NCBI GenBank assembly: GCA_002441055.1
Contig: DJWR01000029.1
Location: 1-12,039 of the forward strand
Reading direction: 5' to 3'
Origin: Caulobacteraceae bacterium UBA6225
Lineage (GTDB): Bacteria > Pseudomonadota > Alphaproteobacteria > Caulobacterales > Caulobacteraceae
Length of the DNA: 12,039 nt
In this document: positions 1 through 6,285 of the stretch, piece after piece
How the letters are laid out: each line of letters starts with the position of its first letter
Numbering within the stretch: position 1 is the stretch's first letter
Made by a program: the position numbers and the translations under genes
Notes under the pieces: generated by a model
Seen by the model: only the letters and a program-made list of their open reading frames with translations
What the model was told of the DNA's origin: nothing
Databases searched by the model: none

Positions 1-847
1 CATAGTTCAACTGCGCTTGCAGGCGGACGCCGCCGATCTCCTTCGCATAGCCAAGCCGGGCGAAGTCGGTGTCGAAATAGAGGATGTCCATGGGGAAGGG
101 GGGATTGCCGGATGCGCCGGTGTTCTGGCGTCGGACATCCAGGGTGACCTCCCCCAGATCGGATTTGAGGCCGGCCGACAGGCCAAGGACCCCGCGCTCA
201 AAGCCGGTTCCGCCGATGACGCCGTCGCCATAGTCGGTGTCCTGCGCTTCTTCCCAGGCGCCCAGAAGATTGAAGCGCCACGCCTCGGTTGAGGCCCCGA
301 TGACACCCCCGGCCGAGGCGCCGTCATTGACGCTGCGGCCGGCGAAGGTGAGGTCATAGCCCAGGTCGATGTCGGGCCCTTGCCCATAGCCGATGCGCTT
401 GAACACCGCATCGGCCCCGCCAGCCAGACCAGGGCCCTCTGACACCGGGCTGACCCCCCGATCGATCACTACGGCGGCCACCAGCGAGGCGGGCGCATAG
501 TGGAAGACCGGGTCCATCAGATTGGGTCCCCCGGAGGCGAACCGCTGGCCATCCACCCGCAGGTTCAGACGCTGACCAAACAGGCCGCGGTACTGCATCT
601 GGCCCGACAGTTCCCCATTGCCGATGCGGGCGCCGCCGGGGGTGCGGGCGGTCAGGTGGGTGATGTCGCCGCCCTGCAGGGGGGCGGCCTCCGGCGCGAT
701 GCTCAGGGCGGTGGGGGAGTCGGCGCGGGCGCCTGTGACAATGATCACGTCCAGCAGGGGAGAGGTCGCCCCCTCGGCCATGGCGGGCGCCGCAAAGGCG
801 GCAAGGCTCGCCCCGGCCAGGAGCGACAGAAGGCATTTCGACGGCAT
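1..847 (-). CDS. TonB-dependent outer-membrane receptor, copper-receptor (OprC/NosA) type, N-terminal part
   Basis: The first 282 residues of a TonB-dependent receptor; the beta-barrel continues beyond the left edge. Such receptors bind a metal or metal chelate at the cell surface and import it into the periplasm using TonB-ExbBD energy. The ATG at 847 gives a clear signal peptide (KCLLSLLAGASLAAFAAPAMA, cleavage near residue 24). A TonB-box-like segment VIIVTGAR follows at about 34-41, then a plug domain. The plug segment GNGELSGQMQYRGLFGQRLN and, after it, VDGQRF..GGPNLMDP..HYAP closely resemble, from memory, the plug of TonB-dependent copper receptors. The later DILYFDTDFA stretch also fits that subfamily. 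Its upstream neighbour, 90 bp away on the same strand, is a DUF2946 protein, a family often found beside copper receptors, and the two may form an operon. Receptor assignment is firm; copper as substrate is inference. No strong ribosome binding site is visible. Confidence 0.85.
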   Translation of the reverse strand, partial: MPSKCLLSLLAGASLAAFAAPAMAEGATSPLLDVIIVTGARADSPTALSIAPEAAPLQGGDITHLTARTPGGARIGNGELSGQMQYRGLFGQRLNLRVDGQRFASGGPNLMDPVFHYAPASLVAAVVIDRGVSPVSEGPGLAGGADAVFKRIGYGQGPDIDLGYDLTFAGRSVNDGASAGGVIGASTEAWRFNLLGAWEEAQDTDYGDGVIGGTGFERGVLGLSAGLKSDLGEVTLDVRRQNTGASGNPPFPMDILYFDTDFARLGYAKEIGGVRLQAQLNY

Positions 848-901
848 GGAAAGGTCTCGCAGACTGAAAGTCAGGCGTGCGGCTGGGGCACGTCTGGAAG
901 G

Positions 902-919
902 CGCCTGTGAACACAGGCG
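902..919. repeat. Perfect 8-bp inverted repeat between DUF2946 gene and receptor gene
   Basis: CGCCTGTG and CACAGGCG are separated by two bases (AA on the plus strand). The element lies in the 90-bp gap between the DUF2946 stop codon and the receptor start. It could be an operator half-site pair or a short hairpin in the shared transcript. No T-run follows on the minus strand, so a Rho-independent terminator is unlikely. It does not match a regulator box that I recognise. Confidence 0.5.
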
Positions 920-937
920 ACGGCGCGGTCCGTGTTT

Positions 938-1336
938 TCAGCTGCGAGACGGGGGTGCGCGCGATCCAAGCGGCGGGCCCTGGGCCCGGTGAACGAGCCC
1001 AGGCTGATAGGAACAGGGCTCCACCTTGGCGGTGAAGCGGAACGGTGCGGCGACCAGCATCCGGTCGGCCACGGGGACGGCATAGGGAAGGGTGCACTGC
1101 GCGCAATGCTCGTCGGCGGGCGCCTCATCGGGCTGTTCGCCCCCCAGCAGGATCGCCAGACGTTCGGTGGCCGCGCGGCCCTCGGCCGTCACCTCGCCGG
1201 ACGGCGCGCACATCAGAACCTGGAGGTCGCCGCCGTTCGCGCCAGCCACGGCCATGGAGCCCGGCAGGAGGACCTGCAGGGTCACAGCCATCACCGCCAG
1301 CAGGCGGGCCAGTCGGGCGCCGGGCGCAAACCTCAT
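938..1336 (-). CDS. DUF2946 family small exported protein, probably copper-linked
   Basis: A 132-residue protein with an N-terminal signal or membrane segment (about residues 8-33, LARLLAVMAVTLQVLLPGSM). It carries Cys43 in LMCAPSG and an HCxxC motif (His77, Cys78, Cys81 in DEHCAQC), and ends in a Pro-rich tail with RAQGPP. This layout (signal segment, one Cys, H/C cluster, GPP-containing tail) matches the DUF2946 family, which has no established biochemical function but is often encoded next to TonB-dependent copper receptors. Here it lies directly upstream of such a receptor. The His/Cys cluster could bind a metal in the periplasm; this is inference. The same frame stays open far upstream, antisense to the P450 gene, but only the ATG at 1336 places the signal peptide at the N-terminus. 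An alternative ATG at 1372 would add 12 residues. The 192 bp up to the divergent P450 gene must hold both promoters; a GAATATTC palindrome at 1353-1360 lies there. Confidence 0.75.
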   Translation of the reverse strand: MRFAPGARLARLLAVMAVTLQVLLPGSMAVAGANGGDLQVLMCAPSGEVTAEGRAATERLAILLGGEQPDEAPADEHCAQCTLPYAVPVADRMLVAAPFRFTAKVEPCSYQPGLVHRAQGPPLGSRAPPSRS

Positions 1337-1528
1337 GGCCCGGCTGATAGCTGAATATTCGCAAACATGCATCTGGCCCGATGGCTCAGAACCGAGACCA
1401 CGCCAGCGACGGATCGGCGCAGACAATTCCCCTTGGTGAACCGTGTTTGGTTGGGCTCCATGGGGGTCTGACGAATTGGGCGCGGGGCCGGAAAGAGCCT
1501 GCCGCCCGCCAAGGGTAGGAGACCGGTC

Positions 1529-2815
1529 ATGGCTGACGGATATGTGGACGTGCTGCGCGACAAGCGGGAGGCCGCGCGCAAGGCCGCCTATGAAACCCCC
1601 ATCGAGGAGCTGCACCCGGCGCGGGCCTCGCTGTTCCGCGACGACGCCATGTGGCCGATCTTTGCGCGGCTTAGGGCGGAGTCGCCGATCCACTACACCC
1701 CCGACAGCAACTACGGCGCCTACTGGTCGATCACCCGCTACAACGACATCCTGGCGGTGGACTCCAACCACCAGGTGTTTTCCTCGGCCAAGGGCATCAC
1801 GCTGACGCCCAAGGCCGCGCAAGGGTTCCGCGATCCCAATGCGCCCTCGGGGGCCAACTTCATCGCCATGGACCCGCCGCGGCACGACGTGCAGCGCAAG
1901 ACGGTCAGCCCGGCCCTGTCGCCCATGGCGCTTTCGGTCATGGCCCCGCTGATCCGCGAGCGGGCGGGCTTCATCCTCGACAGCCTGCCGGTGGGCGAGG
2001 AGTTCGACTGGGTGGACCTGGTCTCGAAAGAGCTCACCACCATGACCTTGGCGACCCTGTTCAACTTCCCGTTCGAAGAGCGGCGCAAGCTGACCTTCTG
2101 GTCGGACGCCATGACCTCGCCGCCGGGGCATGGGCCGGTGGCCGACATCGCCGAGCTGCGCAAGGTGATGGGGGAGTGCTTTTCCTACTTCACCGGCCTG
2201 TGGAACGAGCGGGTCAACGCCGAGCCCACCGGCGACCTCATCTCCATGCTGGCCCATGGGGAGGAGACCCGGCACATGTCCATGGCCGACTTCCACGCCA
2301 ATGTCGCCCTGCTGATCATCGGCGGCAATGACACCACCCGGAACACCATCTCGGGCTCTGTCCTGGCGCTCAACCAGAACCCCGACCAGTACGCCAAGCT
2401 GCGGGCGAACCCCGAGCTGATCCCGTCCATGGTCTCGGAAACCATCCGCTGGCAGACGCCGCTGGCCCATATGGCGCGCACAGCGACCCAGGACTTCGAG
2501 ATGGGCGGCAAAACCATCAAGGAAGGGGACAAGGTGGTCATGTGGTACGTCTCGGGCAACCGGGACGACACGGTGATCGAAAACCCTGACGCCTACATCA
2601 TCGACCGGCCAAGACCCCGCCAGCACATGTCCTTCGGCTTCGGCATCCACCGCTGCGTGGGCAACCGCCTGGCCGAGCTACAGCTGACCATCATCTGGGA
2701 GGAGATCATGAAACGCTTCCCCGACATCCAGGTCCTGGCCGAGCCCAAGCGCAGCTATTCGATCTTCGTGAAGGGCTATGAGGACATGCGCGTGGTGCTG
2801 CCCACGCGGCTGTAG
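1529..2815 (+). CDS. Cytochrome P450, CYP153-like (alkane / fatty-acid terminal hydroxylase type)
   Basis: A 428-residue soluble bacterial P450 haem monooxygenase. The oxygen-activating I-helix motif GGNDTTR is at 265-271, the K-helix ExxR is ETIR at 304-307, and the haem-ligand loop SFGFGIHRCVGNR has the proximal cysteine at residue 376. The stretches MDPPRHDVQRKTVSP, FDWVDLVSKELTT, ATLFNFPFEERRKLT and the C-terminal FVKGYEDMRV are, from memory, typical of CYP153, whose characterised members hydroxylate the terminal carbon of alkanes and fatty acids. CYP153 enzymes need a ferredoxin and a ferredoxin reductase; neither is encoded within the window, so electrons must come from partners elsewhere. 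GGTAGGAG seven bases before the ATG is a good ribosome binding site and supports this start. The gene stands alone, divergent from the DUF2946 gene and followed by a repeat-rich gap. P450 identity is certain; the CYP153 label is strong but not proven, and substrate is unknown. Confidence 0.93.
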   Translation: MADGYVDVLRDKREAARKAAYETPIEELHPARASLFRDDAMWPIFARLRAESPIHYTPDSNYGAYWSITRYNDILAVDSNHQVFSSAKGITLTPKAAQGFRDPNAPSGANFIAMDPPRHDVQRKTVSPALSPMALSVMAPLIRERAGFILDSLPVGEEFDWVDLVSKELTTMTLATLFNFPFEERRKLTFWSDAMTSPPGHGPVADIAELRKVMGECFSYFTGLWNERVNAEPTGDLISMLAHGEETRHMSMADFHANVALLIIGGNDTTRNTISGSVLALNQNPDQYAKLRANPELIPSMVSETIRWQTPLAHMARTATQDFEMGGKTIKEGDKVVMWYVSGNRDDTVIENPDAYIIDRPRPRQHMSFGFGIHRCVGNRLAELQLTIIWEEIMKRFPDIQVLAEPKRSYSIFVKGYEDMRVVLPTRL

Positions 2816-2823
2816 GGTCCCTG

Positions 2824-2933
2824 CGTCCTTCGAGGCTCGCGGTCGCTCGCACCTCAGGATGAGGGAGGTGGGGGCAGGCTGAACTGCCTCAGTCCGTCCT
2901 CATCCTGAGGCGCCCGAAGGGCCTCGAAGGACG
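2824..2933. repeat. Intergenic palindromic repeat element (REP-like), three nested stems
   Basis: Three nested inverted repeats are visible. The outer arms CGTCCTTCGAGGC (2824-2836) and GCCTCGAAGGACG (2921-2933) are perfect over 13 bp. The middle arms CCTCAGGATGAGG (2852-2864) and CCTCATCCTGAGG (2898-2910) are perfect over 13 bp. A small inner stem GGCAG/CTGCC (2873-2877 / 2884-2888) closes a 6-nt loop. Unpaired segments of 15 and 10 nt separate the outer and middle stems. It begins 8 bp after the P450 stop codon and could protect or end that transcript. I associate elements of this wording with dispersed intergenic repeats in Caulobacterales, but copy number cannot be judged from one window. 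Confidence 0.75.
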
Positions 2934-2969
2934 AGGGCGGCCGCAGATCTCCCATACCGCTCTGATCTT

Positions 2970-3048
2970 GTCGAGGCTTGACCCGAGCCTCCACGAACAT
3001 GGCCCTGCCGCCCTATGCCTGGACCCTCCGGATCAGCCCGGGGGCGAC
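2970..3048. repeat. Second, degenerate intergenic inverted repeat
   Basis: The left arm at 2970-2993 (GTCGAGGCTTGACCCGAGCC and following bases) is imperfectly complementary to the right arm at 3020-3048 (TGGACCCTCCGGATCAGCCC and following). The arms resemble the TCGGGTCAAGCCCGAG-type wording of a common alphaproteobacterial intergenic repeat, with several mismatches and small length differences. With the preceding element it fills most of the 283 bp between the P450 and the kinase-like gene. Confidence 0.45.
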
Positions 3049-3098
3049 GCGGCGCCGGGCGCAGGGTTAGACTTCCCCGCGCCAGGACGGAGGACGTG

Positions 3099-3665
3099 AT
3101 GAAGCTGATCTTTCTCTATGGGCCTCCGGCCTGCGGAAAGCTGACGGTGGCCAAATCCTTGGCCGCCCTGACCAACTATCCGCTGTTCCACAATCACCTC
3201 GCGCTAGATGCAGTGACCTCGGTCTTTCCGTTCGGCAGCGAGCCCTTCGTTCGGCTGCGCAGCCTCTATTGGCTGGCCATGTTCGAAGAGGCCGCCCGCC
3301 AGGACCGGTCGCTGATCTTCACCTTCGCGCCGGAACGCACCGTGCCCGACAGCTTCATCGAGGAGGCCCGCGCGGCCGTCGAGGGCCATGGCGGCAAGGT
3401 CTGTTTCGTCGAACTCCAGGTCTCGCCCCAGGGACAGATGCAGCGGGTGGAGAGCCCCGACCGCAAGGCCTCGAAGAAGATCCATTCCCGCGAGGTGCTG
3501 CGGAAGTTCATAGCCGGCGGCGGCGCCGACTACCCGCCCATTCCGGCCGACCTCACGATCGACACCGAGGCCCTGGCGCCAGACGCCGCGGCGCGGGCCA
3601 TCATGCAGGCGCTTTCGCTGGCGCCCCTGCCCCAGCCACACGTCATGTACCCCGACCCAGAATGA
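3099..3665 (+). CDS. Small P-loop NTPase / kinase-like protein of unknown substrate
   Basis: A 188-residue cytoplasmic protein that begins with a beta strand running straight into a P-loop: MKLIFLYGPPACGKLTVAKS, with the phosphate-binding Lys at residue 14. The loop reads GxxxxGK-L-T, so the usual Ser/Thr after Lys is Leu and a Thr comes next. I recall the same GPPAxGKLT wording in a family annotated only as AAA-family ATPase or shikimate-kinase-like. A further stretch LFHNHLALDAVTSVFPFGSE is also typical of that family. Size and architecture suggest a small-molecule phosphotransferase rather than a motor ATPase; the substrate is unknown. The frame is open 28 codons upstream, but the ATG at 3099 has GGAGG five bases before it and removes an Arg-rich, unlikely extension that overlaps the repeat. 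The GST gene follows 76 bp downstream in the same direction and may share the transcript. Confidence 0.8.
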   Translation: MKLIFLYGPPACGKLTVAKSLAALTNYPLFHNHLALDAVTSVFPFGSEPFVRLRSLYWLAMFEEAARQDRSLIFTFAPERTVPDSFIEEARAAVEGHGGKVCFVELQVSPQGQMQRVESPDRKASKKIHSREVLRKFIAGGGADYPPIPADLTIDTEALAPDAAARAIMQALSLAPLPQPHVMYPDPE

Positions 3666-3741
3666 CCGGCGCGACTGCTGCCACACAGCTGTCAGCAGCC
3701 CCAGGCTAAGGATGATGGATCGCCATCACCTGGAGCCGTCC

Positions 3742-4377
3742 ATGTCCGATCTCGTCTTCTACACAAACCCCATGTCCCGCGGCCGCATCATCCGCTGGAT
3801 GCTGGAAGAGGTCGCTCAGCCCTATGAGACCAGGGTCCTGAGCTGGGAGACCGGCGAGACCAGGTCGGCCGACTACCTGGCCATCAATCCCATGGGCAAG
3901 GTGCCGACCCTCGTCCATGGCGGAGTGGTGGTCACCGAGTGCGCGGCCATCTGCGCCTATCTGGCCGACGCCTTCCCCCAGGCCGGACTCGCCCCGCCGG
4001 TCACGAGCTCGCTGCGCGGCCCCTATTATCGCTGGCTGTTCTTCGGCGCCGGCCCCATCGAGCAGGCCGTGGGCGCCAAGGCGGTGGGCTTCGAGCCCAG
4101 CCCAGAGCAGCGCGCCTCCCTGGGCTTTGGAACCATGGAGGACGTGCTTGGCGCCCTCGAAGGCGCGGTCCGGGACCGGGCCTATCTGATGGGCGACAGC
4201 TTCACCGCCGCCGACCTCTACCTGGCCTCGCATCTGTCCTGGGGCATGAACTTCGGCACGGTCGAAAAGCGCCCGGCGTTCGAAACCTACACAGCCCGCC
4301 ACCTCGCCCGCCCCGCCGCCCAACGGGCCGACGAGATCGACAACGCGCTTATCGCCCAGGCCCAGGCGGCCGGCTGA
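3742..4377 (+). CDS. Glutathione S-transferase family protein
   Basis: A 211-residue cytosolic GST-fold protein. The N-terminal thioredoxin-like domain (about 1-80) has FYTNPMSRGR with a candidate catalytic Ser at residue 12, the cis-proline motif KVPTLV (Pro55), and TECAAI at 65-70, where Glu66 fits the glutathione gamma-glutamyl contact and the usual Ser is replaced by Cys67. The helical C-terminal domain has the folding motif DSFTAADLYLAS at 152-163. These enzymes conjugate glutathione to electrophiles or reduce peroxides; the substrate cannot be told from sequence. The frame also has an ATG at 3712, but the one at 3742 has GGAG six bases upstream and gives the standard N-terminus. It converges with recQ with 6 bp between stop codons. 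Confidence 0.92.
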   Translation: MSDLVFYTNPMSRGRIIRWMLEEVAQPYETRVLSWETGETRSADYLAINPMGKVPTLVHGGVVVTECAAICAYLADAFPQAGLAPPVTSSLRGPYYRWLFFGAGPIEQAVGAKAVGFEPSPEQRASLGFGTMEDVLGALEGAVRDRAYLMGDSFTAADLYLASHLSWGMNFGTVEKRPAFETYTARHLARPAAQRADEIDNALIAQAQAAG

Positions 4378-4393
4378 GGGGGCTCACCCCTCA
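4375..4393. terminator. Candidate bidirectional hairpin over the GST and recQ stop codons
   Basis: TGAGGGG (4375-4381) and CCCCTCA (4387-4393) form a 7-bp stem with a 5-nt loop. The stem contains the GST stop codon, and the recQ stop codon (minus strand, 4384-4386) lies in the loop. Its position between convergent genes fits a bidirectional terminator, but no T-run follows on either strand, so intrinsic termination would be weak. Confidence 0.35.
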
Positions 4394-6210
4394 AACCCTC
4401 GGACCACCGCCAGGACCGCCTCGCCGTAGCGGGCGAGCTTGCCTTCGCCAACGCCGGAGATGGCGCCCAGCGCCCGCTGGGCGGCGGGTCTGGCCTGGGC
4501 GATTTCGGCCAGGGTGCGGTCGTGGAAGATGACATAGGGCGGCACATGCTGGCGGCCGGCCTCTTCCCGGCGCCAGGCGCGCAGGGCTTCGAACAGGCCC
4601 TGGTCGGCCGGTGGCAGGGACAGGTCGCTGGCGCCGCTGCGGCGGCGGCCTGGGGTTTTCCGCTCGGCGCCGGGGGCGGCCTTGCGGGCGCGCACCTGCC
4701 GCTCGCCGCGATAGACGGCCCGCACCCCCTCGGCGTCGCCGAGCGCGATCAGGGGGCGGTTGTCGTTGGGGTCTTCCCGCAGCAGGCCCTCGAACAGGAG
4801 CTGGTCGATCAGGTCGCGCCAGCCCGGGGCCGACAGCTCCTGGCCCACGCCGAAGGTGGAGAGGCCGGCTTCGAAGTCCGAGGGGTCCTTGGTCTTGCCC
4901 AGCAGGTGGTCCACCAGCCGGCCGCGGCCAAACCGTCCGCCCATGCGGTGGACGGCTGAGAGCGCCTTCTGGGCGGCCTTTGTGGCGTCCTCGGTCTCGG
5001 GAGGGCTCAGGCACACGTCGCACTGGCCGCAGGGCTCCACGCCCTCCTCGCCGAAATAGCGGCGGACGGCGGCGGCCCGGCAGCCGGCGCCCTCCAGCAT
5101 GGCGTAGAGCTGGCGCACCTTGCGCACCTGCACCTGCTTGACGGCCTCGTCCATCTCCCGGCCGTCGATGCGGCGCAGGCCCCAGGCGAGATCCGAGGCG
5201 CCATAGAGGGTGATGCCCTCCGCCGGGTCGCCATCGCGGCCGGCCCGGCCGATCTCCTGCCAATAGGCCTCGATGGAGCCGGGGGGATCGGCGTGGATGA
5301 CGAAGCGGACGTCGGGCTTGTCCACCCCCATGCCAAAGGCGATGGTCGCCACCATCACCGCATCCTCGGCCTCCAGGAAGGCTTCGAGCCGGTTGGCGCG
5401 CACATGCTTGTCCAGGCCCGCATGATAGGCCTGGGCGTCGACGCCGGCCTGGCGCAGGGCCTCGGCCAGCCGCTCGGTGCCGTCGCGGGAGCCGGCATAG
5501 ACCACGCCTGACCTGCCCCGCCGCTCGGCCACCAGTTCCAGCACCCGTTTCTGGGCGGGGCCGGACTTGCGCTCGGCGAACAGGGCGAGCTCGGGCCGGG
5601 CGAAGCTCGCCACAAACTCCCGGGCCTCTTCCAGGCGCAGCTCGGCGCGGATGTCGTCGCGGGTCCGGGCGTCGGCGGTGGCGGTGACCGCCAGGCGCGG
5701 CACGTCGGGGAAGATGTCGGCGAGGCGGCCAAGCGTGCGGTAGTCCGGGCGGAAGTCGTGGCCCCACTGGCTGACGCAGTGGGCCTCGTCGATGGCTATC
5801 AGCGCCAGTGGCGTCCGCCGCAGCCGCTCCATCATGTGCGGGGCCATCAGGCCCTCGGGCGAGACGTAAAGAAGGTCGAGCTCGCCGGCCTCGACCCGGC
5901 GCCAGGTCTGCGCCCGCTCCTCGGGCTCGATGGCGGAGTCCAGGCGGGCGGCGGCCACGCCTGACTGCTGCAGGGCGGCGACCTGGTCGGTCATCAGCGC
6001 AATGAGCGGCGAGACTACGAGGCCAAGCCCAGGCCTAAGCATGCTGGGGATCTGGTAGCAGAGGCTCTTGCCGCCGCCGGTGGGCAGGACGGCCAGGGCG
6101 CTGCGCCCGGCCAGGGCCTCGGTGATCACCTCGCCCTGAAGGCCCCGGAAATCAGCGTGTCCGAAGGTGCGGCGCAGGACCTCCCGCGCCTCGTCGAGCG
6201 AAGCGGTCAT
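4384..6210 (-). CDS. recQ: ATP-dependent DNA helicase RecQ
   Basis: A 608-residue superfamily 2 helicase, the same size as E. coli RecQ (about 609). It unwinds DNA 3'-5' in recombination and replication-fork repair. Visible in order: RecQ motif 0 FRGLQ (21-25), Walker A TGGGKS with Lys48, Walker B DEAH (141-144) followed by CVSQWGHDFRPDY, motif III TATA, motif V ATIAFGMGVDKPDVRFVIH, motif VI QEIGRAGRDG (318-327), the zinc-binding cysteines 377, 394, 397 and 400, a winged-helix RQC region (about 405-500), and a C-terminal HRDC domain (about 532-608). A basic linker (about 497-525) precedes HRDC. All catalytic motifs look intact. The ATG at 6210 has AAGG shortly upstream. The deacylase gene ends 75 bp upstream on the same strand, so the two may be co-transcribed, though no functional link is obvious. 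Confidence 0.97.
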   Translation of the reverse strand: MTASLDEAREVLRRTFGHADFRGLQGEVITEALAGRSALAVLPTGGGKSLCYQIPSMLRPGLGLVVSPLIALMTDQVAALQQSGVAAARLDSAIEPEERAQTWRRVEAGELDLLYVSPEGLMAPHMMERLRRTPLALIAIDEAHCVSQWGHDFRPDYRTLGRLADIFPDVPRLAVTATADARTRDDIRAELRLEEAREFVASFARPELALFAERKSGPAQKRVLELVAERRGRSGVVYAGSRDGTERLAEALRQAGVDAQAYHAGLDKHVRANRLEAFLEAEDAVMVATIAFGMGVDKPDVRFVIHADPPGSIEAYWQEIGRAGRDGDPAEGITLYGASDLAWGLRRIDGREMDEAVKQVQVRKVRQLYAMLEGAGCRAAAVRRYFGEEGVEPCGQCDVCLSPPETEDATKAAQKALSAVHRMGGRFGRGRLVDHLLGKTKDPSDFEAGLSTFGVGQELSAPGWRDLIDQLLFEGLLREDPNDNRPLIALGDAEGVRAVYRGERQVRARKAAPGAERKTPGRRRSGASDLSLPPADQGLFEALRAWRREEAGRQHVPPYVIFHDRTLAEIAQARPAAQRALGAISGVGEGKLARYGEAVLAVVRGFEG

Positions 6211-6285
6211 GGGCGCCTTATGGCGTGCGTCGGCGACCCGGTTGAAGGGAAAACTGAGCTTGGCCTCGGCCCATCCCCAAGCCGG

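Noticed and set aside
1337..2650. Long open frame on the minus strand upstream of the DUF2946 gene
   Set aside because: It is antisense to the P450 gene, has His/Gly/Arg-rich low-information composition and no recognisable domain, and would bury the DUF2946 signal peptide mid-protein. Typical of antisense frames in GC-rich DNA.
3706..4323. Open frame of 205 codons antisense to the GST gene
   Set aside because: The GST frame has full family motifs and a ribosome binding site. The antisense product shows no recognisable features.
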